Positions 60,775 through 64,000 of a stretch of 64,000 nt of DNA are shown piece by piece; positions within the stretch are counted from its first letter, which is position 1; each line of letters opens with the position of its first letter. The translations under genes and the position numbers were made by a program. Location of the stretch: NCBI RefSeq assembly GCF_029962835.1, contig NC_080577.1, positions 3,286,001 through 3,350,000 of the forward strand, given 5' to 3'. The stretch is from Magnolia sinica. Taxonomy: Eukaryota > Streptophyta > Magnoliopsida > Magnoliales > Magnoliaceae. The notes below the pieces were generated by a model. It made no database searches, was not told the origin of the DNA, and worked only from the letters and a program-made list of their open reading frames with translations.

Positions 60775-62123
60775 AGAATTCCTCCATCAATCGTATAACA
60801 GTTTATCTGCACATCTTTGGTGCTACATTATCAACATTTACTATGATTTTTTTTTAAAAATACCCTAGCCCATCTATAAGATAGCCATCTGGATCACGGT
60901 GGTGTGGTGGTATACGGTGTTCCATATGGGGATGCCTGGGTATCCATTCCATTGATGAAATGGCCTTCTTTCTATAGCCATTTATTTTAAAAGCCATGAA
61001 TGGTGAGCATGGCCTGATAAAAGAGATGCTCTTGTACCATAAGAGGGTCGTAATTAATGGACATGGCTTTCCTGTAACTGGGCCTTACTGAAATCTACTG
61101 TAACACCAAGCTTTGTGAGGCCAGTTATATTGTTCGTCTTTTATCTGTTCTATTCATCCGTTTCTTTAGTTTATTTTTGGATATGAGCCTAAACATGAGG
61201 GAAATCCACGACTCAAGTGGGACACACTAGTGGAATTGAATTACCACCATTAAAACCTTTTGGAAGCCAAAGAAGTTCTGAATCAGGCTGGTATTTTTTG
61301 TTTTCCCATCATTCGCGTGGGAATCACCTAATGAACAGGTTCAATGGCATATAAAGATCATGACCCCTGGTGTGGTCCACTTGAATTTTGGATCTCATAA
61401 TCCTAGAATGATCTAGTGAAGTGGATGGACAAAGCAGATATAACACAAACATCACATTACTGGGCCAAAACAGAGATTGGGGTTAAGGGGGATTCTTATA
61501 GCCCTGTGTTACTGGCAAGCAACGCCGGGTGTGGATGTTTTGCTACCAAAAATAAAGGATGTAAATTTTAGTTCCCTTGTTTTATTCAGTTTATCTATTA
61601 AATGAATTTGGAATGGAAAGAAATGGTTTCACCTGTGTTTTAGCTTTTTAGGTTCGAGTCAGCCTAAGTCCACCCAAGGTTTTAATACTCACGGTATCGA
61701 TTTGTGTAAATCAGATCAAGATTCAAACAAGTCGAATAAGACCCATCCAAATGCTATGTTATCAACCATCGGGCCATATTACAATCGTCCAAGTGTTATG
61801 GTATCAACCCTTTCGGTCTGACCGGGTTAGCGACAAGCTATATTAGACTCTTCCCAGTCTTAATAGAAGTATCAAGTTGTTGATTGGACCATTATACACA
61901 CACATAAGTTGATTGCTGCAGATTTTAAATCTCTACCACGTGTAAGGAAATCTTAGAGAGAGAGAGAGGCTTAAGAACTTTCATTTAATAGCAACATTTC
62001 CTAACACAGAAACCACACATGAAATAGAATACTACCTTTGGAGAGTTGTTGAATTCTCTCCATTATTCGTACATGAATATGTAAAACTTTTCAGAATACT
62101 TGAAAGTGGAGATGGTGGTCAGC

Positions 62124-62880
62124 TTAAACTGAACCTTCAACACAGAGCCATTGACCCACAAAAAGCTTGTTACAAACTAGGTTGGGATTGAGAGAGCTGA
62201 AGTCTTCAGTGGTCAGATTGAACAATTGTGTGACCCCAAAGCATGTGTCGCCTGACCGCACTCCAAACACCGATTCGCACACTGGTGTGGGGTCCGCAGC
62301 CTTTCCAGTCTCTGCTTTATTAATACATGATCAAAGCAAAATGAAATGGCAATATTACTTACCAGAACATAAAAATGCAAGAACTAAATGAAGCTTAAAA
62401 GATTAGCTCAAACTTGTTAGGGAGTGATATCATGTGGGTGAATGAATATTGAACCCCACTTAATCTTACACTTCCCTTTAAATGATCCAATATAGATGGA
62501 TGGGTTCCACCATGAAGATGGCTTGATTCAAACTGAAGCTAGTTTGCTCTTCAGGTGGGCCACATGCACATTAAAAAAGAATGGCAAGTTTTGATTAAAT
62601 CATTTATATTTTTCACAAGGGCGGTCCACCCGACGAGCCGGCAGCGTGGTTTTTGTGTAAGGTCACCTTCATTGGTGGTCTCACATCATGTACCACTTAA
62701 TGTCATACTAACATGTGAGAGTAATTGGCCCAGGAGAAGGTGTCGGTGGGACTAGGAAACTTCTAATATACATAAAGGCCTGAACTTACTAAAGAATCTG
62801 GCCTCGGCAATGGAAATGATGAGAAGAAAAGAGAGCATCAAAACCAAATTGAAGAACATGACTTTTTGGTTGTTGGCCAT
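62124..62880 (-). CDS. Small secreted LysM-domain protein (copy 3, 2 exons)
   Basis: Exon 1 (62880-62790) and exon 2 (62311-62124) encode 92 aa, apparently identical to copy 1. The signal peptide, LysM domain, donor GTAAGT, GCAG acceptor and TATA box (62965-62972) are all kept. The few differences from copy 1 fall in the intron and flanks; for example, the intron is 478 bp instead of 476. It is therefore either a very recent functional duplicate or a haplotype or assembly duplicate. Role as for copy 1: an apoplastic glycan-binding protein, inferred from family. Confidence 0.86.
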
Positions 62881-62964
62881 AGCTATCCTCTCTCTCTCTC
62901 TCTCTCTCTCTCTACAAGATAAGAAGCTCCCTCTTCTTGGATGTGGCCTCTGTAAACCCCCTCT

Positions 62965-62972
62965 TATTTATA
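62965..62972 (-). promoter_or_regulatory. TATA box of LysM gene 3
   Basis: TATAAATA on the minus strand, 85 bp before the ATG, identical in context to copy 1. Confidence 0.75.
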
Positions 62973-64000
62973 GTAGGAAAGTTGATGGACGGCTGTCATT
63001 TAAGCCAACAAAGCCATTGTTATTACTTATGTTTTAACAAGGAGGCCGGCTTCTATGTAACATAGTTTATTTCAAAGTGATCCTCTAATAGTGCAGTTGA
63101 TCAATCTGGACTGTCCATCAGGTGCAATACAAATTTCACACGCTACTGGGTGAAATGACACTAATCAGATGACCTTGGACATCTATAAGTGGATGATCTG
63201 ATGGCAAGGATTGCCTATAAAGGTGATTCTTTGTAGGAACCATAAGCAATCCATCATGAGCCCCTACGAATAGATGGCTCAAATTTTAGATTGGACCTCT
63301 TTTCCATAAACAATCTTAACCATCCATTTCGTAAGTCATTGGTTGGATGGTTAGGCCAACTGAAGATATGACTCTTGATATAGTGGAACGGAGGAGGAAC
63401 AGGATTCATGTAGCTGAGCCCAATTAATTGGAATAAGGCTTAGATGATGATGATTGGGTGTAACGGATGGACCAGATTGATTGATTAGGTTGATCAAGGG
63501 TCTCAGTTCCACTATAACTTACGGTGATCTAAGTGTCTCAGTTCCACAAAACAAATAGACTGCTAAAAAAAAAAAAAAACCTGGGCTGAGTTTTAAACTG
63601 TCTCCTGTTTCTAATATCCATGACTTCATGATCGGATGATCAAAGCAGTCCATTTGGTGGACCATGTTGTGGATATGTAGCTGTAAAAAAAATCATTATT
63701 GTTGATTTGAACATTTACTGAACCAAGTTTACAAATGGGGCTCATCTTCGGGGATTCACATGGTGGGGCCCATGGTGGAATGGAGATAGCCACGTGATGA
63801 TCGTAACCATGAAATTGACCCCTCATAAAATATAGACCAGTAGTTGCATTATCCATTTTTATCAGATGGCTAGGATCACCTAAGGGGGACATGGCGTATC
63901 GATGATGGGGCCGGCCTACATATCTCCTGCTTAGTTTCCAAAAGTAGGGCCCCACAAATTACACTGAACAAAAAACCTCGATCATCCTAGTGGCGCCGGC

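Larger units (their letters stand above)
60775..64000. repeat. Segmental duplication block 3 (contains LysM gene 3), runs off the window
   Basis: Near-identical partner of 49088-52350. The last bases of the window (TGGCGCCGGC) correspond to 52341-52350. Confidence 0.92.

Overview
The window is nuclear DNA of a flowering plant. It has spliced genes with GT-AG introns, long AT-rich intergenic stretches, plant-type LTR, LINE, MULE and hAT elements, and three plant gene families (PPR, clade A PP2C, secreted LysM). The abundant small elements reading roughly 'gggccCaccatgatgtat...ccgtccatcc' suggest a magnoliid-like woody angiosperm (Magnoliaceae or Lauraceae type). That is an impression from repeat style, not a demonstration. 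Genes are sparse: one intact intronless PPR gene, one intact three-exon PP2C gene, two apparently intact two-exon LysM genes and one broken LysM copy. Most of the rest is transposon-derived.

Layout. 1-9.9 kb: intergenic and repeat DNA, with a candidate very long solo LTR (3082-7477) that carries a LINE 3' fragment, and a second LINE reverse-transcriptase remnant at 9.0-9.9 kb. 11.2-12.8 kb (minus): a PNM1-like PPR gene with a mitochondrial-type N-terminus and a basic nuclear-type C-terminus. 13.7-27.5 kb: two diverged copies (A and B) of a non-coding segment, separated by an hAT MITE (17134-17690). Copy B has two internal tandem triplications and a complete but inactive 5950-bp Ty3/gypsy element (20442-26391). 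That element has 724-bp LTRs, a 5-bp TSD, a tRNA-Met type primer site and a polypurine tract, and copy A preserves the empty insertion site.

28.2-36.7 kb (plus): a clade A PP2C gene (negative regulator of ABA signalling) with ABRE-like boxes and a MITE upstream, two large transposon-filled introns, and a 43-bp tandem duplication that alters its last codons. 37.3-38.4 kb: an hAT-like element carrying a degenerate minisatellite. 40134-48795: an 8.66-kb Mutator-like element with terminal inverted repeats of about 1.1 kb, a near-perfect 9-bp TSD and a decayed FAR1/FHY3-type transposase on the minus strand.

49.1-64.0 kb: a local LysM gene cluster, all minus strand. The first (50458-51212) and third (62124-62880) copies lie in near-identical 3.2-kb duplicated blocks about 11.67 kb apart. 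The second (55.6-56.6 kb) is older and broken in exon 1. Between them lie a solo LTR of the 20-26 kb element, an older related LTR and a run of three MITEs. No RNA gene, CRISPR array or prokaryotic feature was seen. The genes are not functionally linked to each other: PP2C acts in hormone signalling, PPR in organelle RNA metabolism and LysM proteins in the apoplast. The most distinctive structures are the long-TIR MULE, the LysM segmental duplications, the A/B duplication with its preserved empty site, and the tandem duplication at the PP2C 3' end.
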